Assembly (NCBI GenBank): GCA_018873245.2
Contig: JAEMBT020000001.1
Location: forward strand, 4,272,001-4,336,000
Origin: Archegozetes longisetosus
Lineage: Eukaryota > Arthropoda > Arachnida > Sarcoptiformes > Trhypochthoniidae
DNA length: 64,000 nucleotides
Direction: 5' to 3'
The notes under the pieces are model-generated. The model worked only from the letters and a program-made list of their open reading frames with translations, was not told the DNA's origin and did not search any database. Every line of letters begins with the position of its first letter. The first letter of the stretch is position 1. Of this stretch, positions 24,533-37,746 are shown one piece after another. Made by a program: the position numbers and the translations under genes.

Positions 24533-27060
24533 CTATCGAACTTTTTTATGGATTTTCTGCACCATAACTATAGTGACGCTATTGTACTGCCTCTTCTAGC
24601 TATTGATCAATTTTAGTCACATGACAGGAATATTCCGTTTTATCTTGACTTGATTATTCAGGAATTATATGGAAATTAGTTTTATTACTTATTATGAAAG
24701 CAGTTGACTAGTTCTAAGAACTTGTCATATAAACTGTCAGTTTTAGCAAGCTGTAAACTACAACTAAAAACTTGACTAAAGTCTGTTTTTGGAGAAACCA
24801 ATTAATTAGTGTAAGGGAGAAACGCTTTTCCAGAAAAATTCTTGTGAAGGACAAAGTAGTAGTTGTGTAAACAGGGCTTCACTCCTATGTGCACAGTTTC
24901 TCAACCTTTATATTATTTTAACTCTTACACAACAATAGCACCATCTTTCGAATACAGATACTATAAAAAATGCTTTACTTATAAGCAGACAAGTTTATAG
25001 TCCGAGAGATGTGGCTCTAGTTCTATTAAAGCTGGTATTTTCCAACTTAACTTTAATAGAGATTTTCAAATTTTTTTTACTCAAATTGGTTCAAATTTCT
25101 ATAAAAATTTGCCTCGTGTTTTCCAAAGAAATCTAGTTTTTATATCTAGTTTAGAAATTTTCATTGACTTAAAAACAATTTTTTCTAGTGAGGTATAATC
25201 GGTTTATATAACTCATGTTATATATGAGACTTATTTAGAAATACTTGTGATAAGAGTTGTGTTGCAAAAATTTTTAGAGATAATTCATATCTAGCATGCA
25301 TTGAACATATGATTTGGAAACACACGATCAATTGAAAGTCTTTCTGAGATTTCTGACCATTTCTATAGAAAGTGACCACTTATGCAATAGGGAGATAGAT
25401 GAGCTTTGAAAAAATGTACAAAGTCTAAGTGAGTGATGAGCTCGTGTAAACTCAATATTAGTATACACTAGTAACGATGATAGGACTTCAATATGTTTAT
25501 ATGAGATAAATTGATAATTAAAGCCAGAAATGTCAAAATTGATAGAGTATTCTTCTAGTGGGACGGCTCAAAGTTTGCTATTGTTCAAAACAACGCTTAG
25601 TCGCACTTCAAGGCTTATTCATATTTGTAGATCCAATCTGTTTGATTCACATAATTATCGATATCTGATACCAGTTGAAGCGCCTTGTTGGCTTTTTATT
25701 TACGTAATACTAGGATATGACCTCAACATTTATTTCTGATAAATCATTTTACTAATTAGTATTATTTTATGAGTTTTTAAATTTTTAAATTTTCAAATTT
25801 AATGATGGATTTAACATTTAATTGCAAGTCTTAATGCATAGTACAAAGTTTTGAAGCTTCTCAAACTAAACAGAGTGGTATTAGCAGCATGAGTATTGTA
25901 GTTTTCAATTAGAGAATTGAGTAGCTAAGCATATTTTATTAGTTGTTGACTAAACTTGTTTTCAGGTACGTTTTACAGCACTAGTGTGTAACTTCTGAAA
26001 AGACTTACCTAATCAGTAGTGAGTCATTAGAAAGAAGAGATGTTTCGAGAATTTATGTCCGTCAATGTCTACACGAGATAATAGTTATTGTGACAAAACA
26101 ATCTGGCTCAATAGAAAACAGCTCTTATTTATAAAATTAAAGAATTATCAGACTCATTGATTCAATGTATGATTATCTTTCAAGGCTTTAAAGAAGGCTT
26201 TTTATGCAGCACGACAAAGATAAATATAAAAATACCATTAAATTTTAGTTCGCTGATAGTCGAGTTCTTAGCTTTAGTTACTTAAAAAGTATAAAGTCCT
26301 TAAATTATGAACTTTACTTTTTGAACTTTGTATAGGAATAGGATTAAGTTTGGAAACTAACTCGAAAATTTTCTCAAACACTTAAGATTAGATCATTTTC
26401 GGAGTTGTATTTGTAACTCTTTATTGAAATAGATCTTTGATCTCTATATGAGGCAAAGTTTACAAAGCTATTTCAGTCAATAGATCAAACTTTGAACATC
26501 AAACATTTAATTCCATTCTTTATCGACTCTGCTAAATGTTGCTAAAAATGCTAGAACCGACTCTAAAACTTTAGTCTATCAATATCTTTGAATGAGTTTT
26601 CTCAAAAGTTATGCATTATTTTCTGTAATATTAGACCTAAACCACTGTAACAATTATCTTATTTTAGGAGTAATCGAAAAAATGATAGCGAACTAGTATT
26701 AAGAAGTACAATAGTAGTAGAATAAAAGTCGCATTTGAAAAAGAGTGCATTTTAAGGATTGAAATTTCAATCTTAATAAGTTCAAAAACCTGGCCACGTA
26801 ACATTTTCCCCATATGATTAGTAACTCTTATCTCATCGAAGTAGCTCTCCTTCTCTTTGCCATCTATTAACCCAATTATTGGTAGTTTTCCGACTACAGT
26901 TCAATCTTCGAGCGTTACCGCAATTATTACAGAGATCTAGTATTAAAGCATTTTGATCCACTGTTAAATGATGAGCCACTTTAAGACTCATTTATGTTTA
27001 TTTTTGTTTTATAATTTTTACCCAAAGCTTAGAAAGTAGCAAAACGCTATACAGTCGATG

Positions 27061-27109
<49 letters not shown>
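27061..27109. repeat. (CT)n(AT)n compound microsatellite
   Basis: About 11 CT units followed directly by about 13 AT units, next to a pogo-like fragment. Confidence 0.95.
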
Positions 27110-27112
<3 letters not shown>

Positions 27113-27117
27113 CATGA

Positions 27118-27275
27118 AGTCGGAGATGGTGAAAAATTCGCTATAACGAACACTTTTTCAGAAATTATTTAGCTCCCAGACTACGCCCACTATATCCAGC
27201 ACAGTGAACTCTCGTTAATTCAACTGATTTCCAGTGCATTAGGCAGTTCGTTATAACGAGAGATAACTGTGTTTT
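27118..27275. mobile_element. Pogo/Tigger-like repeat with a 72-bp inverted-repeat core
   Basis: The core at 27200-27271 begins cacagtgaactctcgtta and ends with a sequence whose reverse is cacagttatctctcgtta, a good terminal inverted repeat of about 18 bases. The whole stretch aligns with 19080-19245 in the same orientation. The start at 27131-27150 has a further 'cgctataacgaac' word, suggesting a nested or longer original element. Non-coding. Confidence 0.6.
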
Positions 27276-29380
27276 GAGTCATTTTTGTTGTATTAGTCAT
27301 TACTGAATTAATTTGAACTTTAAATTGAAATGTGACCCTTTATAAAAGATTTATTTCTCTAATTTTTATCAATAAGTTCTTTTATGAGAATAGAATCTAT
27401 AACTGAAGCGCAACTTTTACTCTATAAATATTGCATGAAGTAATATTTGCTGTGGGAACAATTGAAATTGGAAAAGTTTTCACTTACGTTCCCTCAGATG
27501 AGTAAAGAGTTATGCAGTAATCTTGTCACGCATTGAAAACTATGTAACATAAGTACAGGTAACTGTATATTCCGAATAACTTGACGCCTACTCAAATGCG
27601 AGTCGAATTAATGAATCACTTTCAGTTGTCTCTCGAGCAAAATATGAGAAATATAATAACTTTCCATATTTTATGCAACAACCGTGTTTAGAGTTATGCT
27701 GTATCATATTTACTCTTATTCTATTATTTAAACAATAATTTGCAAACCTTTGCAGCCACAATCCATTAATGGTATAAAAGTTGGCGAATGTCAAAGTTTA
27801 AAATGATTTATATAAGAAATTTCGAAAATTTAGATCTATTTTCCAAAGTAGAAAACTTGGGATGTTCTTCAGATTTAAGCTGATTAAGGGACCAATGGTT
27901 CAAGAAATTAGTTTTTATGTCACTAATTATTCAAAAGTCGGTTCATAAAATTATACTAAAACTTGACGCAAATTATTGAAATTGTTTTTTAAGTCGAATA
28001 TTTAAATCTGAAAAGTTAAACTTAGTTGCATTGATTAGATACAAATATTAAAGGAAAGTATGAAAATAGAAAATTTGAAATTCAAATATGAACTAAATAT
28101 TGGAAAAGTGATTTTCTTAGCATAAGCAAGGAATGATAAGCTAAAAGCAAAACCAGATACTCCAATATTTGTTGAGAGCAAATAAGAGAAGGTTTTTGTC
28201 TAATAAAACTCAGCTCAGTTAGTATATGATATTTCATTCTTAGTCAAGCATTTATTCCGGATATTATGATAGATGATATCTTGAGTATACCAACGTTAAC
28301 GCATTTTAGCATAATTTTCATAACCAACCAATTTATTACTTCTTTCCATTTCTTCTAATGGCTCAGACATAAACTTGTTTCATAAACTACTCAATCATCG
28401 CACAGGTGTTGCATAATTGTTGATCGTCATTTAGAGTACTGGTTGAAACCTAATACTTTTAGGCCAGATATTTTAGGATTCAAACAAAATACCTCAATAG
28501 AATGTTACCGAATATGTGAAAAATGATATCAATTCAGTGTGGGGTCTCTTATTTTTCAACATTGCTTTATTTTCAGTCTTTTTCATCTGTTCAATCATTT
28601 ATTTTCTGTTTATTAAATAGCAAATTCATACTTGGATTATGTAGTAACTAGTAGAGTAAAACCTACTTCAGGTCAACACGTGTCTCTATTACGAACTCAT
28701 TAAACTCTAGATACAAGTCAACATTTAATTTAGGTTTGACTTAAAATAAACAACCAAATTACTATTGAGGATTCTATTAACTAATAAGACTCTTCACTCT
28801 TCAAACAAGCACAATTTATTATAAAAGAAACATATTTCAAATTTGGGGTCTTAACTCAGAGGTTTGATTGTGTATAGCAATTAATGATAAATAATACAGA
28901 CTTATACATTACATTAAATATTCTTTTGACTTGAATGCAACATTTTCTAAGCATTAGGAAAAATAAAAACATATTGATCACATCCTTTCATATAGTCATG
29001 ATTAATAATACTCAAAGTTTTCCACAGTTGTATTAAATTGTTCTTTATTCATGCATCAAAACTAATTATGCGATTCAGTTAATCCTATACAATAATAATG
29101 ACTGTTTTCGCGGAAAACATCAAACATTCAATCTCTAAACAAACAAACTTCAAATTTGCATTAGGAGCAAAACATTTGAAACATAATCTCTAGAAATTCA
29201 TTTTATGATTATTCTAATTTCTCTAATATTTCAAACTGATGCAGTTTCAGACTCTTACTATCTATTTTAAAAGTAAGGGCCTGCAAGCGTTTGTGTTTAA
29301 ATTGTCTTATTTCAAATTTCATAAACATTCAGTTTAGTTGATCATATATTTCAAACTTATTTTTGATCATTATTAAAATA

Positions 29381-29871
29381 CAGATTGTCCAAAATACAAC
29401 TGAACTCAAATTTTGAGTACAATTTTTCTTTAATATTACGCATCGGTTAGATGCAGCTATGAATCAAGTTTGAAATGAGTAAAACAAAAGTCAACTTTTT
29501 AATCATGTTTCAGATAAAAACAAAAGTAGTATTTAAAATGGTCTTCTCAATAAAGTAAAGAGCTTTTATTTATAAAACTTATTTGTCAAATAAGTCTTAT
29601 GATCGAACTAGAGAAGAACTTGCTGATAAATTTGGTAAAAAAGGATCAACAAGTGCGACTATAGTTGACATTAATAGTATTAATAAGCATATGTTGTAGA
29701 GAATGTTTTTAAACACTATTTTTGTATACTACATTAGATCAAAATAAAAGTTCATTTTGATAGATCAAGTTTTCAGTATATGAGTAATTGATATTACTTG
29801 CGGTTAAAAATATCAAATTGTAAAAGCCTTCAACTGCTTTATCCGAGTTTAGTTTTATTTTGGACAATCTG
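29381..29871. mobile_element. Deleted mariner/Tc1-like element with TA target sites
   Basis: The left end reads cagattgtccaaaatacaac and the right end, reversed, reads cagattgtccaaaataaaac. About 25 of the terminal bases match, and a TA dinucleotide flanks both ends (29379-29380 and 29872-29873), as expected for the Tc1/mariner superfamily. At 491 bp it is too short for a full transposase. An internal plus-strand reading at about 29590-29697 gives TREELADKFGKKGSTSATI, which resembles the helix-turn-helix part of a mariner-type transposase before a stop, so it is best read as an internal deletion derivative. Confidence 0.75.
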
Positions 29872-29889
29872 TATATGTAATATCAGAAT

Positions 29890-30165
29890 ACAGTTCAGTT
29901 TGTGGTTCATATAAGATTTGAGTATATGGGAGTCATATAGTTACTATAAATGTGTTTTCATATACTTGCGTGCCACACGCGCCATTTCCCTAACCTAACT
30001 TGACTTAACTAAATCTAAATTAGTGGTGTTGATTGTACATTTAGTCAAGTCAGATTAAGTAAAGGAAATAGCGATCACGATGCACTAGTGATGGGATGAC
30101 ACCTTTCAGGCAACGACATGACTCCCTTATACTCAAATCCAAACTATAAACCGAAAGATAACCCA
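29890..30165. mobile_element. Foldback MITE, family B copy 1
   Basis: Imperfect inverted repeat over most of its length. The left arm has atttgagtatatgggagtca and cgcgccatttccctaacc; the reversed right arm has atttgagtataagggagtca and cgctatttcctttactta. The core is CCTAACCTAACTT, shared with family A. It starts about 20 bases after the mariner-like element at 29381-29871 ends. No open frame. Confidence 0.7.
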
Positions 30166-31949
30166 ATATCTTTCCATTAGGATCTGCATTAGAGGAGTAG
30201 ATTGATATCAGAGTAATAACTACACTCTGTTGACTAATTCTAGTAATGACTTCAATTTAAGAGATTCTGAAGATCTTTCAAACGGTCTTTAATTTTAAGT
30301 TTTTTCTATTATGGTTAAATCAGCGCTAACTTTAATACTCTTAAAATGATTGAAAAAAGTTTTGATGACTTCATTAAGCGGATCAATGTTTGGGTTATTT
30401 TATCCCAAACAGAAATCTAGAAAAGTTGGCTCTATTTATATCTTAATCTAAATGAGTGACTTGTGAAGAGTTTTAGACATCAACTCCAGTAGAATCAATT
30501 ATAGGATTTTACTTAATATTTCAAATGAGAGCAAACTGCGATTTAGGATAAAAAATATCTTAATAAGAGCTAATAAGAACTAAAAACCAAGAAATATCAA
30601 AGCTAATAATAATCGAGTCCATGAAAATGTGTTTCCATTGAATAAGATTATGACTAATGGCTAAGTCATATCTAGAGAGTTGCAATCACTATTTAGCTAG
30701 AGTTTGTGTTGTGCTTAAGGTATATTCTGACGATTTCTCAATATGAGTAACTTATGTAAGCAATGAAAGTGCTCTTTCGTGTATATAAACTAATGAGCCA
30801 TTAGTAATTGCAATGACTCGACCATCTCTTAAGGTAACTCTCCTTATGTCTATTGATTAGTTTTCAGGTCATTAGTGGATTCGCTTATGTTGTTTCTCCA
30901 TTATGAAATATCCTCAACTCTTTCTTAAATCTCTGTTTGATGACTTGTTGTTAATAAGTTTTGTGACTTCGAGCAAATGCTCACCACCTCTCAAGTAAAA
31001 ACTTCAGATTTCGTTCTGTTGCCGTTAATTATAGAAATGTTACATTTTTACTCGATTAACGACAAAATCAAACTCTTCTAGTTTTGTCAAATCTGGCTCA
31101 ACAAAAATATTTATGTGTTCAGTTAACAGATCTCAGATTTGAAGTTGAGTACAACGTAGTTCCATTAATCAATCGTGAAGGCATCTCGAACTGAAATTAA
31201 GTCAACATTAGTTTCACTGATAATTAGCTCGAATTTAAAAGGATTTGCAGTTATGACAAGTTCTTTCAAATATTTATAATTTAAGACAAACTAATGTTTA
31301 AGTGGTTCACTTGAAATTATTTAATATGTTTGACTTTGTTGAGCGGACTCGAACTCACTCTTATTATTCCCGAATCTTTTACTCTAATTTTGTGATAACT
31401 TGTAAGCCCGAAGCCATCTATAATTAAAACTCTATCTACTGAATACCAAACATTTGCATTGCTTGGAAACACAATCAAAATGTATTTTTTGACTAATTGA
31501 CAGATAAGATAGAAGTAAATTGTGTAAATAGTTATCAGATCTAATGGAGAATTGCTTTGAAAAGAAAATTCAAATTTAGCTTAGAATGAAATGATTAATA
31601 GCTTGCTATTTGTCGTCTATACTGTATTTCTAAAACAGTTAAAAAATAAATGCAATCATTACTAGACATCTAAATGACCTTTAATTGAATTAAAGTAAAG
31701 CTGCTTTAAAAACATAAGTTATTCATTCATAGATATAATCTTATCATTAATAGACTAAACACTGAATTTATCTATTTTTGTCGTTAGTATTCATGTGTTC
31801 ACGTCTTTTCAATTATTAATTAACTTTGTGTCATGCTGCTGTCTAAAATCATAAATAGTTAAAATTAATTTGAGTTTTTTAAACTTTTTATTAAAAAAAC
31901 ATGATAAACAATTACGTAATGACAGCATTAAAATTAAAATCTACACATA

Positions 31950-33361
31950 CAGACTAGAGCAGAATTATAGACAGGCGCAATTTTTATTTATTGAAAGAGA
32001 ACCAATTGAGGAAATTAGTTGAAAACTTGGCATTTTTTACAGAATACAGATATACATATATGATATTAGTTTAATCATGAATGTCAGAAAAATGCGCACT
32101 ATACATTGAATTGTATTTTAAAATGAGGAGTAAAATTATAGACAAATTTATAAAAATACATATTCCAAAGCTTTAAAAGCTAAACTAGTGCTTTGTTGCG
32201 CTTGCATTCTTCCTAATAACTTGAAAAACTATTTGGCATCGAGTTGACTAGCTTTTGATCTCAGAAACTGACATTTCCTCCTAAGCCTCGTTAGTGACAA
32301 GTTTCAGCTGAGCGATTGTATTAAACTCTCTGCCATTCGCCTAAACTAATCAAACCAGTAATCCCCCAACACTTTCTATGATATTGAAATCAGGTGAAAG
32401 TGAAGGCCAATCTAAAAAATGACGTTCTTAGACTGTAATCATTGTTTTGTTTCATTTAATGTGTGAATTGGATAGTTATCTTGCTGTAGAATCTAGTATT
32501 TATCATCAATTTTAGCTGCGAATGTCAAAAGACGTGTATTCAAAAAGATCAATATATTGTTAAGATTTGATTTTACCATTAATCATAGTAATATTCGTTT
32601 GCTTTGAATCAAATACCAGCCCTATCATAACAGAACCATCGCCACAAACTCTCTTTGAGTACTAATATTCTTCAATACGCAAGTCGTGCCAATAGTAAAG
32701 ATATCCATCTGGGTCGTTAAGATTGAATTTTTTCATTAGTGAAGACAATATTCTTCCACTTATTAGTCCAAGACATCAATTTTGGCTTAATTAAGACGAG
32801 ATACTTTTTGGCAGTCTTTAAGTACTGGTCTTTGCTCTTTCTTTTCAAGTTTAACGTTTGGATCACTATTGAGTGTTCCAATCGTCCATTTCGATACTTT
32901 AAGATTCAAATCATTGGCAATTTTGCTTCTTCAGAACTACTTATTCTCTGCGTATCGAATGACGCGTCCTTTAGCCTTGTTTAATAATAATGACATCGGC
33001 CTGATAGTTGTCTTTTGCCCTAATTCTCTCTATTCTTCAGATAATTTCTCATCACAGAGAACGAGCGATTCAAATAAGAGCCAATGAACTGATAGGTCTC
33101 CTTTTGCTCTCTCAGACAATCGATGACACCCTTTTCATGATCAGAAAGTTGAGTTCCACGAGGCATCGTTTTAACTTCGAACAAACTAGTAAAACAATAG
33201 AAGAACAGAAAATCGAATCGAATCCGTACCTATCATATGACTACTCATATCCTAAACTATTGCTGCATTTCAGGCTTATTAGCTATTACTCCAAAAAAAG
33301 TTAAAATTTTCTATTGAATATTGAAGAAAAATTCATTTGTCTATAATTCTACTCTGGTCTG
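31950..33361 (-). mobile_element. Degenerate Tc1-like transposon
   Basis: A 1,412-bp element. The left end reads cagactagagcagaattata and the right end, reversed, reads cagaccagagtagaattata, with TA at both borders (31948-31949 and 33362-33363). The word aaattatagacaa recurs about 175 bases inside the left end, suggesting the paired-repeat (IR/DR) layout of some Tc1 elements. It encloses a broken transposase on the minus strand. Length and layout fit a once-autonomous Tc1/mariner element. Confidence 0.9.
32185..33166 (-). pseudogene. Broken Tc1-like transposase
   Basis: Reads from an ATG at 33166 to a stop at 32185, about 327 codons, close to the usual 340 for Tc1 transposases. The N-terminus MPRGTQLSDHEKGVI and YLKN match the paired helix-turn-helix region of the family. 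The catalytic core keeps KKFNLNDPDGYLYYWHDLR, and near the C-terminus DWPSLSPDFNIIES is the family's third catalytic block. It is dead: several in-frame stops and frameshifts interrupt it (for example just after the first HTH block), and the first catalytic motif reads FTNEKKF where FxDEKKF is usual. It lies inside the element at 31950-33361. Confidence 0.9.
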
Positions 33362-34999
33362 TACAAAAGATTGAGACTTAGCATTAATTTTGATGCTATA
33401 TGTTTGGCCTCTAAAAGCCGATTCCGTGTAAGAAGCAAATAAAATTTTGTTTATATATTTTAAGTATGGTATGGTTAATGTGATATCTTATAATAATAAT
33501 TAAACATATACACGTACACACATATGAGTGAAATAATACTAAAAAACAGAAAGCTGAATAACTTGACATTAGTTTTGATGTAATTTCTAGAAAATATGCA
33601 AAACTTCAATCCTAATTATCTAAGGTTACTCCACTGCACAACATTTGAAGGGCACTTCTGGCCACTAATTAAACAGATATTTGAAATAAAAATAGATTTA
33701 TTGGGGTTAAGAAACTAGTTTGAGCTTAATATCAAAGATGTTGATTTATTTGCTTTTACAGAAATAAGTATTTCTCCAATAAAAACTAAAATTCAAAATC
33801 ATGCAAAATTTTTTCATGGGTTGATTGAATTAGATAAGAACTAAAATTTTTATGTTTGTTATTAGTTTTTCAGTTGGATGTGTAGGTTTTACTAATTGGA
33901 TTATAAATAGAGTTGAAAGAACACAGTTTTCATTTTTTATTAGGTTATGTAAGAAACTGAAAATTTGATACCAAATAAGTTCTAGACTTACCCTTTTTTT
34001 AAAGCGATTTTAGTTGAAATATAATCGCGAAAACAAGTTTTTGCTGGTAATAGACAAGTTCTACACTTTGGAAAAACCGTAATATTTAATCAATATTTTG
34101 ATGAATTTTTAAAAATTGAAGCTATTTTTGATAGAATCTTGAATTTCAGAATTTGTTTTTTGTTTGAGTTTTACTAACTTTTGTTATTTGAACAAAATTG
34201 TGGTTTGTTGCTTTGATGAAAATGTGAAAAATTTGGTAAACATAATTAAATGCTATGAAAGTATCTACTTTTTGAGTCAAGTATAGACAATTGCAAATAC
34301 TTCAAACTTATTATACAGACATTAGTATTATTAGACTTCAAATTCAGTTGTTCAGTATTTTTGAAAAATCCTTTACCAAATAATAAATCTTTTCAAGACT
34401 CAATTTTAAGACTTAATCATTTTGTGATAATTCTGTGTGAATTGTTGCCAAGCATTGACCTAAAAGTTTGAATTCTTGTAGTTTAGTTAAATCTGAATCA
34501 GTCTTCAGTCGATTGTTAGAATAAATTTGAGTCAATTGTTCTTAAACATGTTTGTATGCAAAACGAATCTTCACCTTTCTAACACTCTTGAATTTGTTCA
34601 TCAGTTCTCGAATATATTCTTATTGAAGACCTTTGAATACAATGCAACTGAATTCTTGCCCTCAAAACTGTTGATTATTCAAACTTTGGACTTAAATACC
34701 CTAAACCTAAATATAAGACATCAAAAATTGACATGAATAGTCACGAAATCTATCGAAATAATTATTTCCAAGCCTTTCCCTTAGTGAATTAAGCTCTTAA
34801 AAATGACTACTGACTATTCGTTGACTTCTTTCTGACTACTGTTTATTAATCAGTAAACTAATAAATTTATTTCAAACTGTAATCAGTTAATATTTAATTA
34901 AAATCAGCATTAATTGAATAAAAAAGTGATTAATTAGTTAACTTAAAACTTGACTAATTAAGCATAAGATTAAAAGAGTTGAATGATGAGCACGTGATT

Positions 35000-35455
35000 G
35001 GAAATACTGATCTGGTAAATAGTTGCGCAATGTTTGCTTGAATTTGCGCCAAGTATCAAGTATACGGCTATTATGTGGAGCACTCAAACTTTCCTTTGCT
35101 ATCTCCTTAACCAACTCAACTTTTATTATGATTTTATTATAAGCGTTACTTGCGAACTACTTCCCCCTAGTATTGCTATACTCTTAACATTAGTGAACGA
35201 GTCAATGGCAGAAACGTTAAGGGCAAGTGGGTTCGGAATTAGTAAAAACTTATAGGGTCATAATGTAGTATTGAAATTAATCTAGCTAATTAGATTAGAT
35301 TAAGTTAGATTAGACTAAAGGAATAACACACGTAGCGCACTAAGCATGGAAGTAAAGCCTGAGTGCTTTACAACTTTTGTACACCTTATACTTGGCGCTA
35401 ATCAAGGAAGATATAGAACAGCTACTCGTGTTTTTCCATGTGTTTCCAGCTTGTC
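35000..35455. mobile_element. Foldback MITE, family A copy 2
   Basis: The left arm has cttgaatttgcgccaagtat followed by 'tgtggagcactcaaactttcc'-like sequence; the reversed right arm has ccttgattagcgccaagtat followed by 'aaagcactcaggctttacttcc'-like sequence. The right end aligns with the right end of the 24.2-kb copy. The centre is a run of TTAGATTAGATTAAG units. The precise outer limits are uncertain by tens of bases. Confidence 0.65.
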
Positions 35456-37731
35456 CTAATTGAATTATTTTGAATAATTGAGCTAACTGAATTAAATGGC
35501 TTAACGGACAGCTCTAAAAGCTGAACAGATTTTTTACAAAAAGTTGTATGCACTGAAGTAATGAAAAAGCAACACTCTATGGATCACATTATCAGACACT
35601 CGGCATAAGATTAAGGTAAAGATTGGATTAGATTTTATTGATGTTAAGAATTATGAAAAGACTGATTTAGGCTTAATATCAAACACATCCTAAATTGAAT
35701 TTGTTGTACTGAATTTTTTCATCTGCTTGTGATAGAGAGTGTGCCCTTAAGCACAAATAATCCATTTCTAATATGAACTCAAATTGTACTAGACTTTTTT
35801 AGTCAACATCTCAGCTGAAAAATCCTTCATTAAATTATTTGAGTCTTTGACAGCATTCATTCGGGTTGAGTTAGTTTGGAATTCAAGTAAATAAATGAAT
35901 TAGAGATTAAATTTTGATTCTTGCTAACTTGCTTACTTTCAAATGAGAACAATTGAATGATCTGTCAATTTTAAGTTGAAATTTAATTGAAATCTACTTA
36001 AGTTTTGTGCAGTTTTATTAGCTCTTTAAATAAGTGCTAGCACTAAACGATGAGATTAGAACTTGTTTCTTAGGGAGCACATAATGGCATAAATCTTATT
36101 AAATCGAGTGCTATTGAAGTGTAAAATAGATTCAAACTTAATAAATATGAATGCAGAGCATACCCAGTCTCGTAATAATGATATTCTTGATGGTTTATTA
36201 ATGATTCTACAGATAACAGTAAATCTCAACTGTTACTCATTATAAATTACTAATATTCGAGTTGCTACCTGGCTGTCGATCCTATATCTGAAGCTTTTGA
36301 CTACTAGTCAAACAATACATAATTAAAATATATTTATTAAAAACTTGTTGCTTTGATCAAGCGTAAGATCACATTATGATAAGTTTGACACCTGATTGCG
36401 GAATCATTAGTTACTTATGTCTATAGATAAGAACAGTGAAAGTGGAATTATTGGAGATAAGAAAAGAATTTCAAATCGATTTGGTTTACTAAGAGATCAA
36501 GAGTACCGCTATTATGAAAAGCTCTGTACTGGTATGAGTAATTCAAAAAAGTTGAGAGTCTTTGTAGAATCTTTTGTCACAGACAACTATGAGATAAAAT
36601 GTCATCGATTAGAAGGCATGTTGTGTTCGCTTGAATAACCTTTTAGCTTAAATGTAAATCAGAACTTATTTTAAAATTTGCCTTTTTTAACAAGAAAAGT
36701 TCAAAGAATTAGTTTGAGACTGTAAGATAGGGATCTGATGCTTTGGTTAAGAACGTTTTCTGGTATTTGCTTGATTCAAGTATTTGGTACACTCTAACCT
36801 GTTTATAGCGAACGGGTCGATGTAGCCAAAAGCGTCCACTATAAGTGTGGTTAGATTAGATTAGGTTGCGTTTGCTGCAAATTTGTATTTGGTATAAACT
36901 GGTGGGCATGTATTGTGAAACGAGCTCTATCTATTATTAGAGTCTCCGTGAGACTACTGCACATTTCTATTGTTTTATGACTGAGATCGATTGTTGATTC
37001 AAATTGACGATCAAAATATAGCAAATGAAACTTGAAGGCTGTCTTTGTTTGTGTAACTGATAAGTAGAAGTAGTAGTAAATCTTAAATATTCTAACGGTG
37101 CTTCATATTCTACGTTAATAGTGTTGTATTCCGTAAACTTTTACATAATTCATATTCATATGAAATCTCATGTGAATTATAAGTTAACTCAATTGATTAG
37201 CATTTCTCAACTAAAAGATAGGATTGAATACATTAGATCTTACAAATGAGCATGAGTTTTCCTATCCATGATCCAGCCAATTAGTAGTTAAAGAATCGCA
37301 TAATATATTTGCATATCAGAGCTGATTACTAGAGGCGAAGGCTCTCAAAGAATGAGAGATAACAGAATTTTGCCTAAATGACAATTCTTTTAATTGCACT
37401 CAAAGTATTTGTTTAGTTCTTTTATACGGGTAGCGATCGATGAATTTGAATATAAAAACTTGTGTGAAAGTCATTTGAAGAACGAGAGCTACAACGACTT
37501 GTCTTTATATCTAGTCATAAGACAAGACTTGATATGAGTATAGAGTTGAAAAGTAGTGAGAAGTCGGAAAATCAATAAATTGCTGGGCAATAATTTTTCA
37601 TATTAAAAAATAATTGTAGCGCTGAGTACATGCCAACGAGGAATTTGATATGATTTACACAAAAATTTATAGCTAGAGACTGTTTAATGAAAAATACTTC
37701 TATGAGTATATTATTGATCTCTTAGGAGAGG

Positions 37732-37746
37732 TTAGGTTAGGTTAGG
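37732..37746. repeat. (TTAGG)3
   Basis: Three perfect TTAGG units, the usual arthropod telomere unit, preceded by an imperfect ttaggag. Too short to be a telomere; either interstitial or part of a foldback element core like those at 24.3 and 30.0 kb. Confidence 0.8.

Noticed and set aside
25530..25739. Plus-strand 69-codon open frame in a somewhat GC-richer patch
   Set aside because: No start context, splice sites or family resemblance on either strand.
26790..26945. GC-richer patch with short open readings on both strands
   Set aside because: No reading has both valid splice sites and a recognisable pattern.
31330..31440. Minus-strand tRNA-like patch with agttcgagtcc (B-box-like)
   Set aside because: The acceptor stem does not pair and no cloverleaf can be drawn; at most a tRNA-derived relic.
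36417..36638. 73-codon plus-strand open frame with an ATG
   Set aside because: No family match, no flanking signals and no GC rise; expected at this density in 64 kb.
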